A stretch of 64,000 bases of DNA from Chelatococcus caeni (GTDB lineage: Bacteria > Pseudomonadota > Alphaproteobacteria > Rhizobiales > Beijerinckiaceae). Position 1 is the first letter of the stretch. Every line of letters begins with the position of its first letter. The position numbers and the translations under genes are program-made. This document shows, one piece after another, positions 45,723 through 54,341 of this stretch. Where the stretch lies: the NCBI RefSeq assembly GCF_014196925.1, contig NZ_JACIEN010000003.1:496001-560000 (forward strand). The letters are read 5' to 3'. Under the pieces are notes generated by a model. It made no database searches. It saw only the letters and a list, made by a program, of their open reading frames with translations, and was not told the DNA's origin.

Positions 45723-48575
45723 ATGTTCGCCGGCCTCGGCTTCGGAGCCCCCCTCGTCCTCATCGCCCTCGCCGCCCTGCCGGCGATCTGGCTCATCCTG
45801 CGCATCACGCCGCCGCAGCCGCGCCGCATTCCCTTCCCGCCGCTGCGCGTCATCGCCGACCTGATGCCCCGGCGCGAAACGCCGGCGCGCACGCCCTGGT
45901 GGCTGCTCGCCCTGCGCCTGGCGCTCGCCGCGGCCCTCATCCTCGCCGTCGCCGGGCCCGTGTGGAACCCGATCTCCGGCGGCGTGCCCGCCTCGGGCCC
46001 GCTCGTGCTCGCCATCGATAACGGCTTCGCCGCCGCGCGGGACTGGGACGAGCGCACGGCGCTCGCCGAAGAACGCATCATGTCGGCCGAGCGCCAGAAC
46101 CGGCCCGTGGCCGTCGTCGGCCTCGCCGAGCGGCCGGACACCGTCGAGGCGCTCGCCCCCGGCGCCGCCATGGACCGGCTGCGCGCGCTCGCGCCCCAGC
46201 CGCACGTGCCCGACCGCGCGAGCCATCTCGCCACGCTCGGCGCCTTCCTCTCGCAGCATGGTGACGCCGAGATCGCCTGGATCAGCGACGGCATCGCCTT
46301 CGGCGCGGACGGCTTTGCGGCCGGCCTCGGCGAGGCGCTCGCCGGACGTACGGGCGCCGTCACCATCTATCGCAACCGCGTGGCCGAGCCGCTGATGATC
46401 GCCGGCGCCCACAACGGCCCGAGCGGCATCGAGGTGCGGCTGGTGCGCGCGGGGCCGAACGGCCGCGACACCGGCACATTGCGCGCCCTCGACACCAAGG
46501 GCCTGCTCCTCGCCGAGATGCCCTTCAGCTTCCCTGCCGGCGCCAGCGAGACGACGGCGCGCTTCGACCTGCCGGTCGAGCTCAACAATGCCGCGGCGCG
46601 GCTCGAGATCGCGGGCGAGACTTCCGCCGGCGCCGTCGGCCTCATCGACGAGAGCGGCAAGCGCCGGCGGGTCGGCCTCGTCTCCGGCGGCACGGTCGAC
46701 ACGGCCCAGCCGCTCCTGGCGCCGACCTATTACGTCTCGCGCGCCCTCGCCCCCTATGCCGAGCTGCGCGAGGCGCGGCGCGGCATCCCCGATCCCGTCG
46801 GCGACCTCGTCGACCAGGGCGTCAACGTCCTCGTGCTCGCGGATGTCGGCTCGCTCGACAGCGAGACGGAGGCGAGGCTCGCCCGCTTCGTCGAGGAGGG
46901 CGGCCTGCTCATCCGCTTCGCCGGCACGCGCCTCGCCGCGGGCAACGATGAGCTGGTGCCCGTGCGCCTCAGGCGCGGCGGGCGCAGCCTCGGCGGCTCC
47001 CTCTCCTGGGATGCGCCGAAGACCTTCGCCCCCTTCCCGGAGGCGAGCCCCTTCGCCGGCCTGCCGGTGCCCGACGAGATCACCGTCTCGCGCCAGATCC
47101 TGGCCGAGCCGGACGGCGAGCTCTCGCGCCGCACCTGGGCGGCGCTGGCCGATGGCACGCCGGTCGTCACCGCCGCCGAGCGGGGCGAGGGATTGATCGT
47201 GCTCTTCCACGTCACCGCCGATCCGGGCTGGTCGAGCCTGCCGCTCTCCGGCGTCTTCGTCGACATGATGCGGCGCACGATCGCGCTCGCCGGCCGGAGC
47301 GTCGCGGCCAACGCCGGCGAAGGGAACAACGGCGCCGACATGGCAGCGCCCCAGCGCACGCTCGACGGCTTCGGCATCTGGCGCTCGCCGCCGGCGACGG
47401 CCAAGCCCATCCCCCGCAACCACACCGGCCGCGCCACGCTCGACCACCCGCCCGGCTTCTACGGGCCGAGCGAGGCGAGCATCGCGCTCAACACGCTCCT
47501 GCCCGACGACCGACCGACGGCGCTCGACTACGGGCCGCTCGCCAGCAGCCTCGTTCCCATCGAGCGGGCCGCGACCGTCGACCTGAGGCCGTCTCTTCTC
47601 CTTATCGCGGCGCTCCTCCTCATCGCCGACACCATCGCCTCGCTCCTCCTTGGGGGGCATCTCGGGGGACTCGGCGGCTTGCGCCGGCGCCCGAGGCCGC
47701 GCGGCGCCACCGCGGCGATCCTTGCCCTCGCCACCCTCGCCGCCATTGCCCTGCCGGCCGGACAGGTGCGCGCCCAGGGGGCGACGGGAGAAGCGCCGCA
47801 GGAGACCGCACGCGAGCTGCCGCCGATCTCGGCCGAAGAGGTGGAGCGCGCGGCGATCACCCGCCTCGCCTACGTCGTCACCGGCAATGCCGACATCGAC
47901 GGCACGAGCCGCGCCGGGCTCGACGGCCTGACGCGCGCCCTCGTCATGCGCACCGCGCTGGAGCCGGGCGAGCCCGTGGGCGTCGACGTGGAGCGCGACG
48001 AGCTCGCCTTCTATCCCCTGCTCTACTGGCCGGTGGTGGCGGGCAATGCGCTGCCTTCGCCGGCGGCGCTGCGCCGGCTCGACGCCTACATGAAGGGCGG
48101 CGGCACCGTCATCTTCGACACCCGCGACGCCATGGCGCTGCGCTTCGACGGCGCGGTGACGCCGGAGGGGCAGCAGCTGCGCCGCATGCTCGCGACGCTC
48201 GACATTCCCGAGCTCGAGCCGGTGCCGCGCGACCATGTGCTGAGCCGGGCTTTCTACATCCTCGACTATTTCCCGGGCCGCTACGCCACGGGCGAGACCT
48301 GGGTGGAGGCGCTGCCGCCGGAGGACGAGGCGAGCCGCCGCCCGGCACGCGCCGGCGACGGCGTGAGCCCGCTCATCATCACCAGCAACGACCTGGCCGC
48401 GGCCTGGGCCGTCGGCGGCCGGGGCGAGCCGCTGTTTCCCGTCGTCGGCCCCGATCCGCGCCAGCGCGAGATCGCCTATCGCGTCGGCATCAACATCACG
48501 ATGTATGCGCTGACCGGCAACTACAAGGCCGACCAGGTGCATGTCCCGGCGCTGCTCGAGCGGCTGGGGCAATAG
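45723..48575 (+). CDS. BatA-like membrane protein with C-terminal DUF4159
   Basis: A 950-residue protein. The N-terminus is BatA-like: TM at about 8-28, PPLRVIADLMPRRETPARTPWWLLALRLALAAALIL, second TM about 58-78. A vWA-like region follows in which the metal site is degenerate (Asp99-Asn-Gly-Phe-Ala). TM segments recur at about 622-645 and 664-681, and the last third is DUF4159 (LAYVVTGNADIDGTSRAGLDGL, YPLLYWPVVAGNA, GGGTVIFDTRDA), which has a class I glutamine-amidotransferase-like fold. It begins 1 base after the DUF58 stop. Function unknown; probably the membrane anchor of the MoxR module. Confidence 0.88.
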   Translation: MFAGLGFGAPLVLIALAALPAIWLILRITPPQPRRIPFPPLRVIADLMPRRETPARTPWWLLALRLALAAALILAVAGPVWNPISGGVPASGPLVLAIDNGFAAARDWDERTALAEERIMSAERQNRPVAVVGLAERPDTVEALAPGAAMDRLRALAPQPHVPDRASHLATLGAFLSQHGDAEIAWISDGIAFGADGFAAGLGEALAGRTGAVTIYRNRVAEPLMIAGAHNGPSGIEVRLVRAGPNGRDTGTLRALDTKGLLLAEMPFSFPAGASETTARFDLPVELNNAAARLEIAGETSAGAVGLIDESGKRRRVGLVSGGTVDTAQPLLAPTYYVSRALAPYAELREARRGIPDPVGDLVDQGVNVLVLADVGSLDSETEARLARFVEEGGLLIRFAGTRLAAGNDELVPVRLRRGGRSLGGSLSWDAPKTFAPFPEASPFAGLPVPDEITVSRQILAEPDGELSRRTWAALADGTPVVTAAERGEGLIVLFHVTADPGWSSLPLSGVFVDMMRRTIALAGRSVAANAGEGNNGADMAAPQRTLDGFGIWRSPPATAKPIPRNHTGRATLDHPPGFYGPSEASIALNTLLPDDRPTALDYGPLASSLVPIERAATVDLRPSLLLIAALLLIADTIASLLLGGHLGGLGGLRRRPRPRGATAAILALATLAAIALPAGQVRAQGATGEAPQETARELPPISAEEVERAAITRLAYVVTGNADIDGTSRAGLDGLTRALVMRTALEPGEPVGVDVERDELAFYPLLYWPVVAGNALPSPAALRRLDAYMKGGGTVIFDTRDAMALRFDGAVTPEGQQLRRMLATLDIPELEPVPRDHVLSRAFYILDYFPGRYATGETWVEALPPEDEASRRPARAGDGVSPLIITSNDLAAAWAVGGRGEPLFPVVGPDPRQREIAYRVGINITMYALTGNYKADQVHVPALLERLGQ

Positions 48576-48584
48576 GGTCACGGC

Positions 48585-50687
48585 ATGCTGAGCCTCTCCT
48601 TCACCCCGCTCGTTCCGACCCTCGTGCTCGCGGCCGTCGCCGTGCTCGCGGCGGTGGCGGCCCTCGTCTCCGTCCTGACCCGCGGCCTCACCGGCATCGT
48701 GCGCGCCCTGGCGCTCGCCTGCCTCGTCATCGCCCTCGCCAATCCCTCGCTCGTGCGCGAGGAGCGCGAGCCGGTGAAGGACATCGTCGCCGTCGTCGTC
48801 GACCGCTCCACCTCGCAGACGCTGGGGCCGCGCGCCGCCCAGACGAGCGCGGCGGTGGAGGAGCTGCAGAGCCGCCTCGGCGCGATGGACCGGGAGATCG
48901 AGGCGCGCTTCGCGACGGTGACCGACAATGCCGGCGGCGGCGACGGGACCCGTCTTTTCTCCGCCCTCTCCGACCTGCTGGCCGACGTGCCGAGCGAGCG
49001 CATCGCCGGCGCCCTGCTCGTCACCGACGGCGTGGTGCACGACATTCCGGGCTCGACCGCCCTCCTCGGCTTCAATGCGCCGCTGCACGCCCTCGTCACC
49101 GGCCACGAGGGCGAGCGCGACCGCCGCATCGCCCTATTGGAGGCGCCGCGCTTCGGCCTCGTCGGCAAGGACCAGACCATCCGCCTGATGGTGGAGGAGC
49201 GCGGCGGCACCGGCAATGCGACGCTCACCGTGCGCCGCGACGGCCAGCTGCTGCGCACGCTCACCGTCGCGACCGGCCGCCCCTTCGCCTTGCCGATCAC
49301 CATCGACCACGGCGGGCCGAACGTCGTCGAGCTCGAGGTCGACGGCCTCGACGGCGAGTTGACGAGCGCCAACAACCGCGCCGTCCTCACCATCGAGGGC
49401 ATCCGCGAGAAGCTGCGCGTGCTGCTGATCTCGGGCGAGCCGCACGCGGGCGAACGCACCTGGCGGAACCTCCTGAAGTCGGACGCCAATGTCGATCTCG
49501 TCCACTTCACCATCCTGCGCCCGCCGGAGAAGCAGGACGGCACGCCGATCAACGAACTGTCGCTCATCGCCTTCCCGACGCGCGAACTCTTCCAGCAGAA
49601 GATCAGCGAGTTCGACCTGATCATCTTCGACCGCTACGCCAATCAGAGCATCCTGCCGAACATCTATTACGACAATATCGCCCGCTATGTGCGCGAGGGC
49701 GGCGCGCTGCTCGTTGCCGCGGGCCCCGAGTTCGCCACGGCCGGCAGCATCGCCCGCACCGCGCTCGGCCCGGTCCTGCCCGCGGCGCCGGACGGGCGGG
49801 TGCTGGAGGCGCCCTACAAGGCCGAGGTGACGGACACGGGCAACCGCCACCCCGTCACGCGCGCCCTGCCGGGCAGCGAGACCACGCCGCCAACCTGGGG
49901 CGAATGGCTGCGCCTCGTCGGCGCCCATGTCGACACGGGCTCGGTGCTGATGTCCGGCTCGGAGGAGCGTCCCCTCCTCGTGCTGTTGCGCGAGGGCGAG
50001 GGCCGGGTCGGCATGCTGCTGTCGGACCACGCCTGGCTGTGGGCGCGCGGCTACCGCAACGGCGGCCCGCATCTCGACCTGCTGCGCCGCCTCGCCCACT
50101 GGCTGATGAAGGAGCCTGCTCTCGAGGAGGAGGCGCTCAGGGCCAACGCCCGCGGCGGCGAGATCCTCATCGAGCGCCAGACCATGTCGGACGCGCCCGG
50201 CCCGGTCGTCGTGACGAGCCCGGACGGCACAACGCGCGAGGTCACGCTCACCGGCGGCGAGCCGGGCCTGTTCAACGCCGTCGCCCCCGCCGAACAGCTC
50301 GGGCTCTACCGGCTCGCGAGCGGCGACCTCGCGGCCTTCGTCAATGTGGGGCCCGAGAACCCGCGCGAGCTCACCGACGTCTTCAGCGACACCGAGCGCC
50401 TGCGCCCGCTGGCGGAGGCGACGCGCGGCTCCGTGCGCCGCATCGCGTCCGGCACGACGGGCGCCGTCGACCTGCCGCGCCTGACGCTGGTCTCGAGCGG
50501 CTCGCGCTTTGCCGGCGGCGACTGGATCGGCCTTCGGGCCAGCGGCAGCGCCGTGGTGCGCGGCGTCTCGGTGATGCCGCTCGGCTACGGCTTCCTCGGC
50601 CTTGCGCTGCTGCTCGGCGCCGTGCTCGTCGTCTGGCTCGTCGAGGGCCGGCGCCGCGGCCTCAACGATCCCGACGCAGTGCGCTGA
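48585..50687 (+). CDS. Membrane protein with vWA-like and amidotransferase-like domains
   Basis: The 700-residue protein has two N-terminal TM helices (about 8-30 and 38-54), a vWA domain with intact MIDAS (Asp73-Arg-Ser75-Thr-Ser77), a beta-sandwich segment around 190-270, a GATase1-like region starting near LLISGEPHAGE (about residue 279), and a final TM helix (about 665-688). Fourth gene of the MoxR operon, 9 bases after DUF4159. Its last 26 bases overlap the convergent GNAT gene. Role unknown. Confidence 0.82.
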   Translation: MLSLSFTPLVPTLVLAAVAVLAAVAALVSVLTRGLTGIVRALALACLVIALANPSLVREEREPVKDIVAVVVDRSTSQTLGPRAAQTSAAVEELQSRLGAMDREIEARFATVTDNAGGGDGTRLFSALSDLLADVPSERIAGALLVTDGVVHDIPGSTALLGFNAPLHALVTGHEGERDRRIALLEAPRFGLVGKDQTIRLMVEERGGTGNATLTVRRDGQLLRTLTVATGRPFALPITIDHGGPNVVELEVDGLDGELTSANNRAVLTIEGIREKLRVLLISGEPHAGERTWRNLLKSDANVDLVHFTILRPPEKQDGTPINELSLIAFPTRELFQQKISEFDLIIFDRYANQSILPNIYYDNIARYVREGGALLVAAGPEFATAGSIARTALGPVLPAAPDGRVLEAPYKAEVTDTGNRHPVTRALPGSETTPPTWGEWLRLVGAHVDTGSVLMSGSEERPLLVLLREGEGRVGMLLSDHAWLWARGYRNGGPHLDLLRRLAHWLMKEPALEEEALRANARGGEILIERQTMSDAPGPVVVTSPDGTTREVTLTGGEPGLFNAVAPAEQLGLYRLASGDLAAFVNVGPENPRELTDVFSDTERLRPLAEATRGSVRRIASGTTGAVDLPRLTLVSSGSRFAGGDWIGLRASGSAVVRGVSVMPLGYGFLGLALLLGAVLVVWLVEGRRRGLNDPDAVR

Positions 50688-51171
50688 CAGGTCCCCGCGC
50701 CCGCTCCATCACTCCCTCCTGCAAGGGGCAGGCGAGGAAACGGCGCGGATCGACCGGCCCCGGCAGCGTGAACTGGCCCGGCGGCACGGGCGCGAAGCCG
50801 AAGCGCGCATAATAGGGCGCATCCCCGACGAGGAGGACGAGGCTGTGGCCGGCCTTGCGGGCCGCGTCGAGCGAGGCGTTCATCAGCGCCGCGCCGATGC
50901 CGCGGTTCTCGAAAGCGGGATCGACCGTGAGCGGGCCGAGCACGAGCGCCGGCTCCTCGCCCGCCATCACCGGCGAGACGCGCACGGAGCCGACGATGAG
51001 CGTGCCGACGAGGGCCGTGAAGGAGAGCTCCGCGAGCGGCGGCACGCCCTCGCGCAGGCGGAAGGCGGTGCGGGAGAAGCGCCCGGGCCCGAAGGCGCGT
51101 TCGTGCAGCTTTTCCACGGCCTCGGCATCGGCGGGCAACTCACGCCGGATGGTGAGCTTGAGATCGGTCAT
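50662..51171 (-). CDS. GNAT family N-acetyltransferase
   Basis: The 169-residue protein shows TIRRELPADAEAVEKLHERAFG, LGPLTVDPAFENRGIGAALMNASLDAA (acetyl-CoA site, R/Q-x-x-G-x-G/A as NRGIGA) and LLVGDAPYYARFGFAPVP. This is the YhbS-type GNAT group. The acceptor is unknown. Standard length; overlaps the membrane protein gene tail to tail. Confidence 0.9.
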   Translation of the reverse strand: MTDLKLTIRRELPADAEAVEKLHERAFGPGRFSRTAFRLREGVPPLAELSFTALVGTLIVGSVRVSPVMAGEEPALVLGPLTVDPAFENRGIGAALMNASLDAARKAGHSLVLLVGDAPYYARFGFAPVPPGQFTLPGPVDPRRFLACPLQEGVMERARGPVSALRRDR

Positions 51172-51477
51172 GAGGGGTCTTGCGGGAAGGACGTTTCCAT
51201 CGATGCCGCTCCCAAGGGAGCGGCGGCGCGCATGATGCTGCGGCCGCTCGCGCGGCCGTGTCGTTATCGTCGTCGCTGGGCAGCAAAGATGCGCACGTCG
51301 CCATCCGCTCTCGTGAGGATTGCCGCTCTACCACACACCTCGCCGCACCGTCCATGGCCTTGGTAGGGCCGCCCTGCTTCTTCCCATCCGTGCAAGACCG
51401 GTCTTGCACGCCTGCCCCTCCCGCCCGGTGCCGCCTATGTCATGGTGGAAGCGAAGGACACGCGAAAGGAAGACGTC
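51172..51477. other. 306-base intergenic region with inverted repeats, no gene
   Basis: It lies between the GNAT gene (minus) and yqjG (plus), a shared promoter region. Two hairpin sequences (GCCGCTCC/GGAGCGGC near 51210-51228; CGGCCGC/GCGGCCG near 51240-51260) and the 20-base palindrome at 51390-51409 are present. No coding frame is convincing. Confidence 0.5.
51390..51409. promoter_or_regulatory. Perfect 20-base palindrome upstream of yqjG
   Basis: GTGCAAGACCGGTCTTGCAC is fully self-complementary with no loop, 68 bases before the ATG. Perfect dyads of this length usually bind a dimeric regulator. It is a candidate operator for the glutathionyl-hydroquinone reductase gene; the regulator is not in the window. 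Confidence 0.6.
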
Positions 51478-52464
51478 ATGGGTCTGCTCGTCGATGGGGT
51501 GTGGCACGACGAATGGTACGACACGAAGAGCACCGGCGGGCGCTTCGTGCGCAAGGATTCGGCCTTCCGCAACTGGGTGACGCCGGACGGCGCGCCGGGG
51601 CCGAGCGGCGAAGGCGGCTTCAGGGCCGAGGCCGGGCGCTACCACCTCTATGTCTCGCTCGCCTGCCCGTGGGCGCACCGCACGCTCATCTTCCGCAAGC
51701 TGAAGAAGCTCGAGGACGTCATCTCCGTCTCGGTCGTCGATCCCTACATGGGTTCGGAAGGCTGGGTCTTCGGCGACAGCCCGGGCACGGTGCCGGACAC
51801 CGTCAATGGCGCAAGGCGCCTCTACGAGGTCTATCTGAAGGCCGACCCGCACTACAGCGGCCGCGTCACCGTGCCGGTGCTGTGGGACAAGCAGCGCGGA
51901 ACGATCGTCAACAACGAATCGAGCGAGATCATCCGCATGTTCAACGCGGCCTTCGCCGCCTTCACCGACGTTGCGGACGACTATTATCCCGAGCCGCTGC
52001 GGAAGGAGATCGACCGCGTCAACGAGCGCGTCTACCACGCCGTCAACAACGGCGTGTACAAGGCCGGCTTCGCCACCACGCAGGCCCCCTATGAAGAGGC
52101 CTTCGACGCCCTCTTCGGCGCGCTCGACGAGCTCGACACCCGGCTGGCGAGGAGCCGCTATCTCCTCGGCGACCGTCTCACGGAGGCGGACTGGCGGCTG
52201 TTCACGACGCTGGTGCGCTTCGATGCCGTCTATGTCGGCCATTTCAAGTGCAACCTGCGCCGCATCGCCGACTATCCCAACCTCGGCCCCTACCTGCGCG
52301 ACCTCTACCAGGTGCCGAGCGTCGCCGGGACGGTGAACATGGAGCACATCAAGCGGCACTATTACGAGAGCCACAAGACCATCAACCCGACCGGCATCGT
52401 GCCGCGCGGCCCGGCGCTCGACCTCGACGCGCCGCACGGGCGCGAGCGGCTCGCGGCCGGCTGA
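51478..52464 (+). CDS. yqjG: Glutathionyl-hydroquinone reductase (YqjG/Xi-class GST)
   Basis: The 328-residue Xi-class GST reduces glutathionyl-hydroquinones. The catalytic Cys is in SLACPWAHRTLIFRKLK; VPVLWDKQRGTIVNNESSEIIRM binds glutathione, and YNAV-type contacts of the class follow (YHAVNNGVYKAGFATTQ, LGDRLTEADWRLF, VGHFKCNLRRI). The ATG at 51478 after AAAGGAAG is preferred to one at 51442. A 20-base palindrome upstream may control it. Confidence 0.94.
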   Translation: MGLLVDGVWHDEWYDTKSTGGRFVRKDSAFRNWVTPDGAPGPSGEGGFRAEAGRYHLYVSLACPWAHRTLIFRKLKKLEDVISVSVVDPYMGSEGWVFGDSPGTVPDTVNGARRLYEVYLKADPHYSGRVTVPVLWDKQRGTIVNNESSEIIRMFNAAFAAFTDVADDYYPEPLRKEIDRVNERVYHAVNNGVYKAGFATTQAPYEEAFDALFGALDELDTRLARSRYLLGDRLTEADWRLFTTLVRFDAVYVGHFKCNLRRIADYPNLGPYLRDLYQVPSVAGTVNMEHIKRHYYESHKTINPTGIVPRGPALDLDAPHGRERLAAG

Positions 52465-52467
52465 GCC

Positions 52468-52956
52468 TCACCAGTCGGAGGACGGCGGCCGCTCCTCGAT
52501 GATCTCGACGATGCGGGCGCGCGTGCCGGGCGTGATGCCCTCGGGCAGCGCCGTCACGGGGAAGAAGCCCGTCTCGACGATCTCCTTGTCGGGCGGGCGC
52601 GGCCCCGCCGCGAAGTCGCGCACGACATAGATGGCGACGTGGTCACGCCGCGACACCTTGCGGTTGAAGAAGATGCCGTGCAGCGCGATTTCCCCGCTGG
52701 GCACGATGTTGCCCTCCTCCGCAAGCTCGCGATGGAGCGCCTCGAGCATGCTCTCGCCGGCTTCCACCCCGCCGCCGGGCAGATGCCAGCCGGGCGTGTA
52801 GCTGTGGCGCACGAGGAAGACGCGCTCGTCCTCGTCGATCACGGCAGCGCGCACGCCAAGCGTCATCGGCCGCGAGAAGCGCCACCAGGTATGCATCATG
52901 CGTCGGGTCACGGGTTCCAGCCCGTTCATCCGGTGCGGAAGCGCGATGCCGCCCAT
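52468..52956 (-). CDS. Nudix hydrolase
   Basis: The 162-residue protein has a Nudix box at about 62-84 (GGGVEAGESMLEALHRELAEEGNI); the final Gly of the consensus is replaced by Asn83, with Gly at the preceding place. VFLVRHSYTPGWHLPGG suggests a nucleotide-diphosphate or mRNA-cap-like substrate, but this cannot be told. Converges with yqjG 3 bases away. Confidence 0.88.
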   Translation of the reverse strand: MGGIALPHRMNGLEPVTRRMMHTWWRFSRPMTLGVRAAVIDEDERVFLVRHSYTPGWHLPGGGVEAGESMLEALHRELAEEGNIVPSGEIALHGIFFNRKVSRRDHVAIYVVRDFAAGPRPPDKEIVETGFFPVTALPEGITPGTRARIVEIIEERPPSSDW

Positions 52957-53109
52957 CGGGAAGATCTCCTGAACAAGTCGTTAACGCCGCCCGCTGTCCT
53001 CATGCGTCCAGCGCATATCTCCATTGCCTCTTTGCCCGACGATATGACGTGCAGACACGAAAGAGAATCGCCATATGAGACGGGAAGCCATACGGCAAGG
53101 ACAGGACCA

Positions 53110-53229
53110 ATGCTTCTCACCTTCATTCTCTCGCGGCTCTCGCGGCTCCGCAGCTATGCGTGGCAGCCTGCGGTCCAGCTCGACGATCCGCAGCTCATTT
53201 CGACCCTCATTCCCGACGCGCAGCACTGA
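53110..53229 (+). CDS. Possible small protein, 39 residues
   Basis: A short frame with ATG, preceded by AAGGACAGG. It begins MLLTFILSRLSRLRSYAW, an amphipathic basic start, and ends LISTLIPDAQH. It resembles no family I can name. It is the only coding candidate in the 356-base gap between the Nudix and phosphoesterase genes (52957-53312). Reality is uncertain. Confidence 0.3.
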   Translation: MLLTFILSRLSRLRSYAWQPAVQLDDPQLISTLIPDAQH

Positions 53230-53312
53230 CTGCGCGTCACAACCACGCTTTGTCAGCGCCTGCGGCTTGACGCGCGGGCTCTGAGCGGCGATGCCTTGGC
53301 AGTCCACCTGGA

Positions 53313-54212
53313 ATGCCAATGTATCTCATCGCCCACCTTTCCGATCCGCATATCGGCCCCATTCCACAGCCCAGGCTGCGCGAGCTCGTCGGCAAGCGCA
53401 TGACGGGGTACGTCAACTGGCGCCGTGGCCGCAAGGTCGCGCACGACATGACGGTGCTGGAGCGGCTGATCGAGGACATGCGGGAGCATCGGCCGGACCA
53501 TATCGCCTTCACCGGCGACATCGCCAACATCGGCCTCGCCTCGGAATTCCCCATCGCGCGCGCTTTCCTCGAACGTCTCGGCGCGCCGGATTTCGTCTCC
53601 TTCGTCCCCGGCAACCACGATGCCTATGTGCGCGGCTCGCTGAAGCCGCTGGCCAATGCCCTGTGGCCGTGGATGGCGAGCGACGGCGCCTCCTCCAGCG
53701 CCTTCCCCTATCTGCGCCGCCGCGACGGCATCGCCTTCGTCGGCCTGTCCTCCGCCGTGCCGACCATGCCCTTCGTCGCCAGCGGCACGCTGGGCAAGCC
53801 GCAGCTCGCCGCCTTCGAGGCGATGATGGACGACCTCGACCGCGAGGGCCTGTGCCGGATCGTCATGCTGCACCACCCGCCCCTGCGCGGTGGCACCGCC
53901 GTGGGGCGCAGCCTCACCGACGCCGCCGCCTTCGAGAAGGTCATCGCCCGCGTCGGCGCGGAGCTGGTGCTGCACGGCCACAATCACCGCACCTCCCTCA
54001 CCCATATCAAGGGCAAGCACGGGCCGGTGCCGATCCTCGGCGTACCGTCCTGCTCGGCCATCAAGGGCACGTGGACGCACCGGGCCGGCTATCATCTCCT
54101 CACCATCGAGCCGGACGGAGCACGCTCGCGCATCACCGGCCTCACCCGCGGCCTGACGCGCGAAGGCGCCATCGAGGAAATCGGCAGGCTCGACTTCACG
54201 CCGGCCCCCTGA
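53313..54212 (+). CDS. Calcineurin-like metallophosphoesterase
   Basis: The 299-residue protein shows all metal-binding blocks: HLSDPHIGP, FTGDIANIG, FVPGNHDAYV, LHHPPLRGG and LHGHNHRTSL. The layout fits the cyclic nucleotide phosphodiesterase/Icc-like or DNA-repair-exonuclease-like group; the substrate is unknown. Start at 53313 (MPMYLIAH); an ATG two codons later is equally possible. Confidence 0.9.
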   Translation: MPMYLIAHLSDPHIGPIPQPRLRELVGKRMTGYVNWRRGRKVAHDMTVLERLIEDMREHRPDHIAFTGDIANIGLASEFPIARAFLERLGAPDFVSFVPGNHDAYVRGSLKPLANALWPWMASDGASSSAFPYLRRRDGIAFVGLSSAVPTMPFVASGTLGKPQLAAFEAMMDDLDREGLCRIVMLHHPPLRGGTAVGRSLTDAAAFEKVIARVGAELVLHGHNHRTSLTHIKGKHGPVPILGVPSCSAIKGTWTHRAGYHLLTIEPDGARSRITGLTRGLTREGAIEEIGRLDFTPAP

Positions 54213-54341
54213 CGATCGCCACCCCGCGCCGACAGCCCTGCACAAGCGCGGCAACCTAGATTCCGTCCGTTTTACCGGCCGTCACGCCTCCGGCTGTCCA
54301 GCCGGTCATCCGGCGGGCCGGGCGCTCAACGGGAACACGTC

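Noticed and set aside
45699-49106. A 1135-residue open frame on the minus strand
   Set aside because: Antisense to the DUF4159 and membrane protein genes, which carry recognisable domains and operon spacing.
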